From NCBI RefSeq assembly GCF_000165425.1, contig NW_001799422.1, positions 373,206-437,205 of the forward strand: 64,000 nt of DNA, written 5' to 3'. Origin of the DNA: Paramecium tetraurelia. Its lineage: Eukaryota > Ciliophora > Oligohymenophorea > Peniculida > Parameciidae. The translations under genes were made by a program, and so were the position numbers. The notes under the pieces are model-generated. The model saw only the letters and a list, made by a program, of their open reading frames with translations, did no database searches and was not told the DNA's origin. Shown here piece by piece: positions 36,271-49,277 of the stretch (position 1 is the first letter of the stretch; every line of letters starts with the position of its first letter).

Positions 36271-37327
36271 ATGTAAATCGATCAAATGCAACATTCAACG
36301 CCGATTCATGGTGAGGAAACAGACATTTAGAAAGGGAAGGAGGTATCTTTAATAGTTTTCCCCAAAAAGTTTCTAAATCCCCTTAGCACTTACAGGATGA
36401 AAGGAGTATCTTATTTTTATGATGATATTTAAGGACTTCCATCTATTTGCAGATGCTCGTCACATCAGATAGCACGAAATGCTTAAAACTGGTATCAGTT
36501 GTCAAAATCCCTATAAAAAAATTTCCAAAATACTCGTTGATTAATCTGCTGGGGTACTCAAATTATGCTACACTTAACTTGATTTTTCTGAAACTCCTTG
36601 GGAATATGTGGCCAAAAGATTATAAAGTTTTGGTGATGTTTAAATGAATGAATTGAGCGAATACATAAAGAAGTACTACGAGCAACTAAACTCTGGCTTA
36701 AAATAGGGAGAAATTGAATAAGTAGTTCACAATATACTATCAACATTATTCTAGGTTCCCCCAGACAATTACAGATCATTTGGGACATACCAATACAAGT
36801 ATTTGAAGGGCTTAAATCAATTTTTCATCTCAGGTTTGGTATTGGACATCAAATTGGTGGAAGATTTAGGATACTCAGTACAATACTTTGTTGACTCGTG
36901 CATGAAGATAGGAATTCCGGAGTACAAAATTTATTAATTAATGCCAAGAATATCTTTATAACCTGGGTGCTCAAATGTCGATTACTACAAAAACGTTATG
37001 GAGTTTGCCAAACCTCTGACGAAACCAACGGAGATGTAAGATTTCTATTTGTACTCTCCCCTTTACCCACAAGTAAGAAATTATTTCTCATTTCCCTAGG
37101 GCCTAAAATGTGATGTATCTTTTTCTGTGACAAAAGATCATTGCGAAGCAGAAAGCGATGCACTCATTAACTTTAATTTTTATTTAAATTACTAGCCTTC
37201 ATTACGTAATAATCAAGCTCTTATGCCTAATAAGAAGCTAAAGTCTCAAAATTGCATCTCACAATATTACGAACTCATGGATTATCATTATTCGAGGTGC
37301 GGGTTCAAAAAGACTAAGCTGAATTGA
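36271..37327 (+). CDS. Unknown 333-residue protein
   Basis: Unrecognised. The start MQIDQMQHSTPIHG is followed by a compact region (GVLKLCYTQLDFSETPWEYV), a helical part (NELSEYIKKYYEQLNSGLKQ), and a C-terminal region ending YHYSRCGFKKTKLN. Introns: 36406-36433 (28 nt), ending in AAG and needed for the frame, and 37073-37099 (27 nt). Over the last 200 bases another frame also looks protein-like (LTILRTHGLSLFEVRVQKDQ, then CIYCNPF) and runs past the TGA at 37325; the choice of end is therefore uncertain. Confidence 0.55.
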
Positions 37328-37882
37328 GTGGTGTGATCAAGTGTATATATTGTAATCCTTTTTTGTCACCATTTTATTTTCACTACAACAAATGTACAAA
37401 GTTTTTCTGCACAACTTCATCCAGTCGAGAATTTATTCAAGTTAATCAATTTATTTACACTAATTAATATTAATAATAATAATTAATTATATTAATGATT
37501 TTTCTCAACTTCTATTATTATTAAATTGTTTTCTCTATTATATATATTCTTTAATAATTTTTATCATAATATTTAAACACAGCCCTCTAATCCTGGAAAT
37601 CCATCTATCATATTTATTTACTTACATTTTTATTACATTGGACTTTCTTAGGGATTTCTAGAAAAAAAGAAAATGTAAAGTACATTCTTAATTTCCTAAA
37701 TCTGATTTTCTAACCTCCAAATTTGATCCCCATCAACAATTCAGCGATTAATTAATCCTTCAAATCAAATGTATATTCCTATATTATTAATAATATGTTA
37801 AATCTAATGGGGTTACTATGTCATAAATTTTAAACATAAATTTTATTTATCATTTGCATTAAATAAAAAATATATATTATTT
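37328..37882. other. Convergent intergenic region
   Basis: 555 bases between the unknown plus gene and the 3' end of the dynein gene. Apart from the possible continuation of the plus gene to about 37450 (see that entry), only T- and A-rich sequence is seen, with no TGA in one plus frame because of composition. No RNA gene or repeat is evident. Confidence 0.4.
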
Positions 37883-40800
37883 TCAATATCTTAATGATAA
37901 GAAGGCCGCTGCACCTGCTCTAATCCACACATCTTCATCATCTCTCGATGGCAATTCAAGTGGCATAACAAAATTAGTAGAATGTCCTGTTGTTGAGAGT
38001 GTACCAGCCTAGGATTATTACAAATCCTTACCCTTGAAACCACTTTATACAATGGACACTGGTATTTGTAAATCTTCTTTTCCTTCGGATCTTTGGGTTG
38101 CACTTCAACCTGTGATGGATCATACGGTAGCAAGTGCATTAAAGGTAAATCTGAATATAATTCCTTAACTTTAGGTTATGCTATCAAATGCCTCTTGAAA
38201 TCCCATCTAATTAATTTAATATTATATTATTACTTAGTTCCCTCAAGAAAGATTCCATAAATATAGACTCCATCTTCTGGTTTCTCAGTTACACCTGTGT
38301 GAGTAAGGGTATCCAACACTATATACTCATATTATAATTTATCAATGGCAATGACATGTTTTCTGGCGTAGTTTTGTACCATACCAGTAATGAAAGCCTA
38401 AGGGAAGAAGAAACCAGAAATCCAGAAAACCTTAGGTGTTCCTTTATCTACCCAATGTTTAAGAAAGGCGATTCTATCTAGTAAATCTTGAGTCCAGGAA
38501 GCCAAGGGTTTCAAACTTAGAAATCCTTTCTCTGCCCATAATTGAGGCACTTAATTATCATAAAGACTGTTTGACAATTTCTCCATTTCCTCTGACATCA
38601 CAATTAGCCCTTTAAGCGCTTTTTTAACATTAGAGAGTGTAGTTTTCATAATGGCAAGCAACCTATTATAACGTATAAGTTCTTGAACTAGAACAGTATT
38701 CATGGATTCTTGATAATCAGTAGGATATCTGTTTGAAATCTCATCGATATCAAATAGATCAGGAGTCTTAGATTCAACGAAATTGGCTAATTCTTCAATA
38801 ACATCTTCTCTGCATTTCCCTGCTCCTTATTGTGTCCTTGGTTGAATAGATTATAAAGTTTCTAAGAGAATTCTAGTTTCGTTTTAAGCATTGGTTATTT
38901 CAGCATTGCTATGTAATCCAAATGCTTCAGGTTCAGGATTCAATGGTAATTTTTCAATATACTCTATATAATTCAATCTTTCACCTACATTAGGTTGGTA
39001 ATAAGTAGGAACTAAAAATTGATAGCCTTCTTTTAATGCTTCTTGGGAAATGTACAATTTCAGAATGGTTTTAATTAATCTAACATCCTTATCATCAGTA
39101 ACTCTACCACCATAATTAATTTCTGCTCCAAGATAATTGATAACTTTGAATGGTATGAGTACATAATCATCTAATAAACTTTTTAATTGTCTTCTACATA
39201 CAGTGAGATCTTCATTCGTGAATTCATAAGGAATGTTCCATCCAATGGCTCCGAATTTTCTCCTTTCCTAAATGATTGCATGGAATAAAGAGAAGCCAAA
39301 TAATAATTTCTTGAATTCCTCAGGTTTCTTACAATCACTTAATGTTTTATCATCTAATTAGGTGTAAGTTCTGAGCATATTATTTCTAAGACCTTTTGGT
39401 GGTTCAAGTGTCATTTTAACACCATTCTATAATACAATTGTTGGGAATGATTTTGAAGGCATAGATGTTAACCATAATCTAAAATCTTTTGTGCCTTAAT
39501 CTTACATTTCTTCATTAAGCTTTTCAAGATCATTCATCCAAGATGTTGCTAAATGACAATTCATTAACAATGCCCATCCACCTCTGCCTAAAGCATCTTT
39601 AACTAATTTTTCAGCCTTTGGACCTTATCCTTAACCCAAAGAAATAGAATCAATTCTCTTAGTCATACTCATTTCCTCTGCAAATTTCATTAGATCTGCA
39701 ATAGGATCAGAACCAGGAGATAATACAAATATGAGTGGAGTATTAGGAGTGGAATCTTTGTAGCATTTACTCAAATCAAATGTAGGTGGGATGATGAATT
39801 TCTCATCCATCTTCTCTATAATCCATTTTTGAATTGCTGGAATCACTTTATCACTTCGAATTGCTTTTAATAACAATATTCTTGAAAATGAATCTAATTT
39901 CTCATTCCAAGGTTCTGGGAATTCAATATCTTGAGGATTGGGAGCATCAAAAATAGTTTTAAATTTATCAGAATTACTCATGAAATCAGATAGAATGCCA
40001 TCAAAATTGATCAATTCAGACATGCCATAGATGTTTCTATAAGTCTCTGGCCATGTATTCTCACTAATCCATTCAGTTGGATTTGGTGGTAATTGAACAT
40101 CTCCTGTAGCACCTTATAATAAGTATCTCCATTCTCCTTCATTCATTTTATGAGCAGCACTCAGTATTTTATATGTCAACATAAATGAAAATAGAAGTTT
40201 GTGTTTTTCAAATAATGATCTACAAACATTTTCATATAACATGTAAGTAAAGAAGTTATTGAGATGAACCAATCTCTCTTCCAAAACCTATGATGCAGGT
40301 GCATTCTAAACACCTAAAGTGAACAAGTTGATGAACCATTATAAAGAGTATTAATACATAGGATCAATTGTGGATAAATCTATAATACAGAAGAAAAGTA
40401 ATGAAGCTCTGAATGCAACTGATCTATATGATTCTCTAGCTTCATCTATTTGGGCTTCGGTTATTTTGGAATCCTTAACTCTTTGATTAATTTCAGCAGC
40501 AAACTTCTTTGAATTTTATAATTTATTGATGAGAGTCTCATCCATCAATATTTCTGAAATGTCTCCCTTGGTTTCAGACAAACTTCTTAAAATACTATCT
40601 TCTATGTTAACTAATTCTTTCTTATCTTATGCATTCTTTCTAACTATTTCAGTCTTTTTATTTTCTAAATTAGGATTCTCCAATGCCACTATCTATGCCA
40701 ACATCTGTTCTTCTAATCCTAGTGGAGTAATTGCAAAATTAATAATGGTTACTTTAACTGAAGTTTCAGGAGAATAATGAGGATTTGGAAGAGTGGTTGT

Positions 40801-43800
40801 CATGAAGAATCTGAAACTAAAATTATATTGTAGATTCTTATCTCCAATTTGTATTGTAGCAGATGTTCCAGTCTTACTGATTTATTATAATAGAATAGGT
40901 TCCAAAGAGGGATCTAACGATAATCCAACATTTTCTACTAAAACCCATTTACCAAATTGAATAGCCAACTCCAAGGTTCTCATCAAATTTTAATCTGATT
41001 ATTTCAAGACATCCAATCCTTCTGGTAAGTCTTTACCCATAGTTTTAATATATTTATTAGCTTAAGATTATGGATCAATCATCAAAGTCCATCTTCTACT
41101 CTTGTCTATTATGATACCATTTTCAATTGAAGTGTCATCCTTTGGTAATCCACAAATATTCCATGATTGAATTTTAACTTCATCACCTAAGAATTTCCTC
41201 ATTGTAATTAAATCAGAAAATGGAATGTTATATTCCTTTAATTTAGCTCTCCAATCTTATTCCATTCTGATACGATATTATGATATAAATGGTCCAGAGT
41301 AAGCAACCATTCCTGCAGCTATAATAGAATTACCAGGTATTAAGCCACCACTATTAGTAAGACTTTCAATATCTTTTGCCCATCTCTCCTTTTCATCACT
41401 CAAACCTTCAGTCAACTTTTATGCTCTTTCCAATTTAACTTCGCACTCTTTAATCTTCTTCTATAAATCTTCTTGTTATTTCTTTTTATCATCGAAAACC
41501 CTTTACAATTCTCTTATCTTTGCATTAATCTCATCCAATTCCTTTTTCTTAATNNNNNNNNNNNNNNNNNNNNNNNNNNNNNNNNNNNNNNNNNNNNNNN
41601 NNNNNNNNNNNNNNNNNNNNNNNNNNNNNNNNNNNNNNNNNNNNNNNNNNNNNNNNNNNNNNNNNNNNNNNNNNNNNNNNNNNNNNNNNNNNNNNNNNNN
41701 NNNTACCTCCAATACCAAGCAATAAAGCATTTCCACCAGGTTGTCTTAGAATTCTGCTGATTCTTGTTATGTGTTCACAAGCATCCAAGAACATAACTAA
41801 TTTCATCTATTTCTTTCCGCTTCCAACATCCTTGTTGTATTGATCTAATAATTCTTCCATCTACCCAACAAAATATTGAAGATCTCCTTATACCTAAACG
41901 TATGGCCTTACATCTAAGTCTCTGTTACCTAGAAAATCACAAAAGATGATTCTCTCCTAATCTAATACTTCTTCCTATTTCAATCCAAAATCAACAAAGA
42001 ATTGAGTGAGTAGCTATTTGAAATAGACTCTATCTTATTCATTAATCAATCTATCATGGAATACTCTCATATTTTCATGATACCATAGTTTAACTAATTG
42101 GGCAGGCTCCTAGCAGTTTTTAGGTAAGATACTGCAAATTCCTTAAAACACTTTGTTTATGTCTCTGAGATTGAAGGTGTAATGACTTTTCGATGGAGTA
42201 GGCAAGAGGTCTCTTCTGACTGAATTATAAATGCTTAACACACTATTAATTAGTTGCATCTACAACATTTGCACAGTTTCACTGAATTTCTTATAGAAAA
42301 ATTAAATTATTTTTGAAAATATTGATTTAATGACATCCTCATCCAATTCCGTGTATGCTAATACATTAAAGTGTCGAACTGCTCTGCCTGTAATATTACT
42401 TCTACCACCACCAGGAGGCCCCATTGCAGACAAGATGAGCAGCCCTTCTAATTTCACAAATTACAGATCTTATCTATTATACCAACCTTAATGATCTAAT
42501 ATTTATCTGATCAATTCTATAGGTGGTTAAGCACCATACTCTTCTTTCTTAGGCATGTTTAGATCATCCACGAAAATGACTTATCTCTTTCCGACTGGGG
42601 GTCCTCTTACTCCTTTTCTTCTTTTGTCAATCCAAGAGTCAATCGTATCTTGTGTTTGATTTGCTGATGTCTAAGCACTAAAAGTTAAGGGAACATATTG
42701 AAAATCTTCAGGCATGCCCATGATCAATAATTGATATGAATTCTATGATTTACCTGTACCTGTTGGTCCTGGGCAACACACATGGAAATTATTAGTAAGT
42801 ATCAATTTCATCAAATACATATTACGAGTGGAATCAGTAGTAGGAATCACAATTTCATGGAATTATAATTTCTAATCAATTTCAAATGACTAATAAGCAT
42901 CACTCCAAGGTGATAAATTTATTTAGTAATCATAAATCAAACCCTCTTTTGGATATTCAAAGTTGGCTCTATATTTTTGCATCTATTATCTATGGAACTT
43001 ATCGCATTTTTATCTACTTTAGAAATCTCCTGTTACCATAATACTCCAAACTAATGAATAATGGAAGTAGTATTCAATATTCTGATTCAATTGATCAAGT
43101 TCATCAACTGAGACTTTTTTAATTTCAGTTTCTACATATGGAGAAATTAAACTGTCAATAATTCTCTATTGCGATTAAACTAAATTGTTTCTCATTGTAG
43201 GAATAACTTCTTTACAATGTTTGTATGTAAATTCCAGTGCCTCATCCACATATTATTGGAACCACTTAGTCAAATTGTTCAACACATCCTTCTTTTTTAT
43301 TTTTAATATTTGTAGGAAACCTTTAAACATAGGAATCAATTAATGGTTGTATACCCATTGCTCTAGGCTCCATGTAAACCATACCACATCTTGAGACAGT
43401 GGCAGGTGAAGCAACAGCCAAATCTTCGACCTCAAACATCATGGTCATGTATTGAGTTAATGTCAAGATCTAACCACTATTCAAACATAACTTCTTGTTG
43501 TCATCTAATACAGTATTCATGGATTCTATCCACAATGCATCAACAGGTCCATCAAACATTATCCAATGTCTGTCAGAACTTGTGTCTTTCACAGCTTCTC
43601 TCACCATATAGGCTAAGACTCCATCAGTCCATTCGTGAGTTTATTCATTGAATTGACCATATAATTAACCCATAGTAATTGATTTAGGATTCAATATGTG
43701 TGTATGTACTTTATAAAAACCATTGGCTTCTCCTAATTTCGTCATTGACTTTGAGAGGATCTAGTAATTGGTTGTCTTACCACCTCCTGTTGGACCCACC

Positions 43801-46800
43801 AGCATCAGTCCGTGTCTGACTTATATTGTATCATAGAGTTGTAGCACTTTATCAATGAATGGTTGTACAGGTTGAACAGGATAAGGTTATTCCTTGAAAA
43901 CGTACTTCTCACATTACAATGATAATTCTGGAATCAACTTACCATAATCGTATTGTGGTCTTTCTAACCCAGGGAATAAATCCGATATGATGTTTTCAAA
44001 TAATGGTAAATCGTCTTTCAAAAATTTTGGAACATTTACATCTCTAAGCGCTCTTAATAATAATTATTCTTCATTCATATCTGGGAATTAAACTTTTAAT
44101 AGACCTGCTGCATTAATCACAGATCTTACTGCTCTCATACCATAATCGTAGTGATCTTGGGATGACAATTATTCTGAACTCAATTTGAATGTAGTAACCA
44201 TCTTTTTAGAGAGATCTCTACCTAATTTAAAACCAAATGAATAGAGCATAATTTCACCAATCATAGCATAATCTGGAACCATCATAGCCACTGGTCTAAA
44301 GAGTGCCTTCAAATTATCAGGTAACTCTGTTCTTCCAGCATAACCAGGATTCATTGTAATAAACACTGAAAAAGTAGGTAAGATTTTAATGAATGAACCT
44401 TCAAATTCTACTTAAGGTGTTCCTTTTGCTTTTTCTCCAAATAACACTAGCAATTACTATGCAATAACTGATAACACTTCAATATTGATACGATTGAACT
44501 CATCAAAACAGGCCCAAGCACCAGCAGATGCTAATCCCTTAAAGAACTTGCCAACCATAATAAAATCCATAGAGTCCGAACAATTGAACACCACACATTA
44601 TTTTGCCAAAGCTTTTCAGCCAAATCCTTAGTTGATTCAGTTTTTCCAGTACCAGCTGGACCTGCTGGAGCTCCTCCCAAATTTAACCTTAATGCACCCA
44701 TCAATGTCATATAACATTTATCAGTCAAGGGTGTAATAACCAATCTGAGTGTATTTCCTAGATATTCATAACCATATGGGAAATTGGTTTATACACACTT
44801 TACCCAACAATCAAAATCTACTAATTGATTTTCCCAATAATATCTTAATTGCGATATCCATTCAAAGGCAAATTTGTCATACACCTCACTCTCCACCATC
44901 TTCTATACAACATCTTTGGCATGCACATCAATAACAATCAAAGCATTTATTGTAACCATTGCTTGTTTTGATAATTTAGTTCTAACCAAATCAACTAATG
45001 ACCCAAGCTAATCTTCCAATCTTTTGAAATATCCTTTAAGATTCTAAGCATCAATAGCTGCTTCTACTTCTTTTGTCCAATGCACTTATGATCCATTCAA
45101 TACACATTAACCTGGATGTTTCAAAACCCATTCTTCTCTTTTTACTTGTGTATAATTTTCAATACTAACCATTAATGCTTATCTAACTGATAACCTCATC
45201 ATATTTTCAACTTCATTCATCCATTCTTCAACATTCTTTTTGTTTGGATCCACTATTTTGGCAAAAGGTACTTTCTCCTTTTCAGCTGAAAACATAGCAT
45301 GAATTTTCTTATCCTTATCAAATTCTATTGAGTTGATATTCTCAAACACTTTCTTAAGATGAGGTTAGACTGCTGTTGGTTCTTTTGTCTAAGATAGAAT
45401 TTCTAATAATTCATCATTTGATAAGAAGTAAAATCTTGCAAACTTCTCTCTTTTCTTTTCTAAATAATTGTTCAGTTCTTTTTAAACCATTTCCAATGTC
45501 TTATTGGCTTCATGCAATCTTTCCCATAACCCATCTTCAATGCAAACATCCAAGACCTTCTCCTTAGCCTTGGCTTGTGTCACTGTGGTTCTCCAAGTTT
45601 AATCAACCGTTTTAAACTTCTTGGTTTCTGCTGGCAATTACTTAGCGATGTCTTGAGAATCAAATATGGGTTACAAATACATCCATTATTACTAAAATTT
45701 AGCCCATTCTTCTAAAATGTCTTGAATCTTCCTCAATGACTTATCCCATTCACTGATTCTTTCTTCAAAGAATTTCTTAAATGGTGAGAATACCATAGCA
45801 GAAGTATTAATAATGTGTTCATCCAAGACTATTTGTATTTCATCGAATCCTTTGAGAATAAATGTGTTTTTGTATTGAACACATTAAAATTTAATATTCT
45901 CCCAAGCATTAAGCATATTGTCAAGCATCATTTCTATTTAGTATTCCTTGTTGGCTGTTTCTCCAATATTAACAACCTTGTCAATCACATCCAAGAATCC
46001 ATCATTGAGAATTCTCTAAAAACAAAATCCCTATTCATCAGGGTTGATGACATGATCAAGACCCTTCAATTAAGACACTTACGTCCAATGTCTTACAGTC
46101 ATACCTTTCTTCCTAAGAGCTGACAATAATGGCACTTTTGGTCTAAATTCATCAATCTCTGCTTTTACAGCTTCAGCAATCTTTTGAATACCTGTTACTT
46201 GAATTGTTCTCATGGCAGTCTAGATATTTTTAACACCTTCCTCAACTATTCTCTCACACTCATCAGCATCAACATTCATAAAATCATCATTCAACCATTA
46301 TTTAATACCATTCTTAAATTTATAAGTGCTTGACCATAAATCATAATAGGGCTTGAATTCCCTAGACATGGAGTTCAATTTGGAATAATCAGTTTGTGGT
46401 TTATCAAACAATGCTTCTTGCATATTGAATTTGCTAGCCTATTCCTAAAATTCACTGATTTATTTCATCACATATTCAACCACTTCAGCCATATCCTTAT
46501 TCTTACTCACGTCTTGATGTTTATGAAACTCTTGAATAGTTCTCTCCAAATTTTCAATCTGCTCTCTAAAGTCTTCTTATTAAACTTTAGCATCATCAGA
46601 GAATTTAACTTTCAATTTCTCCAATTATCCATTTCTCACTTCAACCATCTCCTTTATTTCCTTTGGACTTCCAAATATCTTCCATCTCCTTTGGAAATCA
46701 TCCAGTGGAAATCTGTAGTTGAATTCCTCCAACATTTTGAACACATCAAATAATTAATTCATTTTGATCTTCATCTTCTCCAACTCCTATGGCAAATTAC

Positions 46801-49164
46801 CAATATATTCCTTTAATAGTGTCAACTTTTCTATTGTGTCAGGTTCCTCAAGTATTGTCTTCTTGATATCTCCAAATTCCTGAAATATTCTAATACTAGT
46901 ATTTCTTGCTCTTCTAGCAATAAGATCAATTAGATTTTTTTAAAGTCCTTAGTATCTTTCAATAAGAATTCCTTTTGCTTCGTTCAAATGAATTTCAAAC
47001 ATTCCTACATGTATGGAATCTAGAATTTCTTCGTTTAATTATTTCTCCTTCTAAGTAGCCTTAATGATTTCATCACGAATTGATTCAAATTCTCTTGGAG
47101 GATCTTCTAGTTCAATGTCTCTAGCCACATCATCTGGTCTCAATTTTAAGACTGGGATGTATTTATTAAAAACAGTCTTGTATTACTCCAATGGTTATAA
47201 GGCTTCTTCAATTGATGCTTTGATACAATAGTAAGTATCCCACACCCATTTATTTTCATCTGCAAACTTCCTAGGTCTTTCATTTGGATCTGGCTCAACA
47301 GGTTCTTAGATTGGCATCATAGGAGCCTTAATGAAAGTTTCTAGTTTTTGAGATTTATGCAAATCAGACAAGATTCTTGGTTCCAAATCTGGTATCTTTG
47401 CCATTTCATCTACAGCCTTTTTCATTGCTTGTAATGATATCAAAACATAGAGAGTTGGATTAGTTGTGTATTAGAAGAAGTCATCCTTTGCTAATAGTTC
47501 TATCTAAAATAAAGGTAGTTTTCTATCATGACTAAATACTTAAACTCTATTGTCTGCCAGAAATCCATCATCGTATTTATTCAACACCCAATCTGTATTT
47601 TTAATATCTACATTTACGGGTATATTGCTTTTGATTGTCTTTTAATATCTATCGAAATTAGATTTCATGAGTGTTGTGATTGTGTCTTGCATCATCAATC
47701 TAATAACTGTTAACATACGCTTCAATTTACCAAAGTCATAGGTGATTTTTGATGTTTCTTTCATATTGAACCATCCCTTTCCAATTTCAGCAAACCTATC
47801 TTTAATAATTTTGATCATAGTAGGCACCCATGTACCTTTTAATTGATACATCAAGGAAGTGGTTGCATTTTCTTACATGTGTTTGAATTCATCTAAATGT
47901 AATGCACCTTCTCTTTTAGAGAAATCAAACAAACTCTCTTTTAAAACTTAATTGCATTCATGTCTGATATCTTATAAAGCCTTGACAACCTCTTAACTTA
48001 CATATAAAGTGGAAAATCCAAAATTCTTATTTAATTCATCAAAAGTCAGAGGTTTTCTAATGAATGGTTCATCATATTTAAACATCCATTTTTCCATGAC
48101 TCCCTTGGATGCTTCAAGTTCCATCCAACCATAATAACGAACATCTTTCTTTCTCTCTTTTGCAGGTAATCTCAATTTAGGATAGTTTTCATCTTGTTAC
48201 TCATCATCTAAGTACTTATCGAATATGATCTTATTCATAGTTCTCTGAAAATCCATATTAACTTCAAGAAGCAATTAAGTAGTTTCCATAGCTTCTAGTT
48301 TCTTGGTCTTTGCATTCTGTTCAATTCTTTTCTTTTATTCATTGTCTAATTCACTGAGATCAAACAAGGACATGTTATCTATGTAATAGTTGTATCTAAC
48401 AAGAGCATCAGCAAATATCCTCTATTAAAATGCATTCTTCAATCTTTTGACATACTTACGTGGATCTTCTGCATCAAAACAAATGTATAATCTATGCAAT
48501 TCTAATTTAACATCATCTTTCAACCATTTGCCAATAAACTTGTCATCCTTGTACTCCAATATTTCCATATATTAGTATTCATCTCCTCTCAATCCTAAAC
48601 CTAAAAGAGGATGCTTGATTCCTTCTTCATCCTCTTCTCTCCTTATCCAATCTTCATTACTGTTGTCATCAAATGTGGTATCATCAAAATATTCAAGTTT
48701 CAACCACTCTACACTTTAATCCTTCTATTTAAATTCAATTCCAGCTTCCTGAAGTAATCTATTAAAATCAAGAGATCGAAACTCCTTTCTTTTTCTATCA
48801 ATAGCCACTTTCCTTGGGACTTCACCAGGAATGGGATCATATGGTAATATCACCTAAAAATGCCACAAAGTATTTTACTTTCGGTTCTACACTTGTAAAC
48901 TTGTTCATTTTTTTGTCTTGTCTTCAACTGATTCCTTGGTACTTGTCGAGATGCTAAATCAGATCGCAATTGTTGTCTACTGGAGCTTGATGTTTGTAAC
49001 CGTTGCAAGGAGATTGCTTTGGGAATTGTTTATCGACTTATGGTAGTCATGATTAAGTCAGGTGATGGACCCTGATTGTAATTCTTGACATTGTACTCAC
49101 TGGGTAAAGTAGGGTCTAAGACTTCAGAGAAGACACCTCTTTGCTTTTATGAAATTTATGCCAT
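37883..49164 (-). CDS. Axonemal inner-arm dynein heavy chain (DNAH1/3/7/12 class)
   Basis: Motor chain of a ciliary dynein. Starting at 49164 (MAQISQKQRG), a tail leads to AAA1 with [11 protein letters not shown] near 44640 and [23 protein letters not shown]2 with GPTGGGKT near 43790, AAA3 with GPTGTGKS near 42760, and AAA4, whose P-loop starts NALLLGIGG and runs into the gap at 41703. Beyond the gap come the stalk coil ([16 protein letters not shown]), AAA5, AAA6 and the C-terminal domain ending in FLSLRY. The AAA1 block is closest to single-headed inner-arm chains. Introns seen include 48854-48878, 38217-38243 and 38009-38031. Two frame faults: an A-run near 48920 and two extra bases near 44610 just after the AAA1 P-loop. 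With highly conserved flanks, both look like consensus errors. Confidence 0.93.
41554..41703. other. Assembly gap (150 N) inside the dynein gene
   Basis: Exactly 150 N. On one side the AAA4 P-loop is cut after GIGG; on the other the reading resumes in the second half of the stalk coiled coil. In other dyneins these points are about 400 residues apart, so roughly 1.2 kb is missing and the length of the gap is only a placeholder. Confidence 0.9.
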
Positions 49165-49277
49165 TTTTATATAAAATTTATATATATACAAATATCTCTC
49201 TTTTACTATTCTGCTTGACACTTCTTCCATCTATACCCCCTTCATTTTATATTTTCTAAAATTTAAATTAAAAAAAG

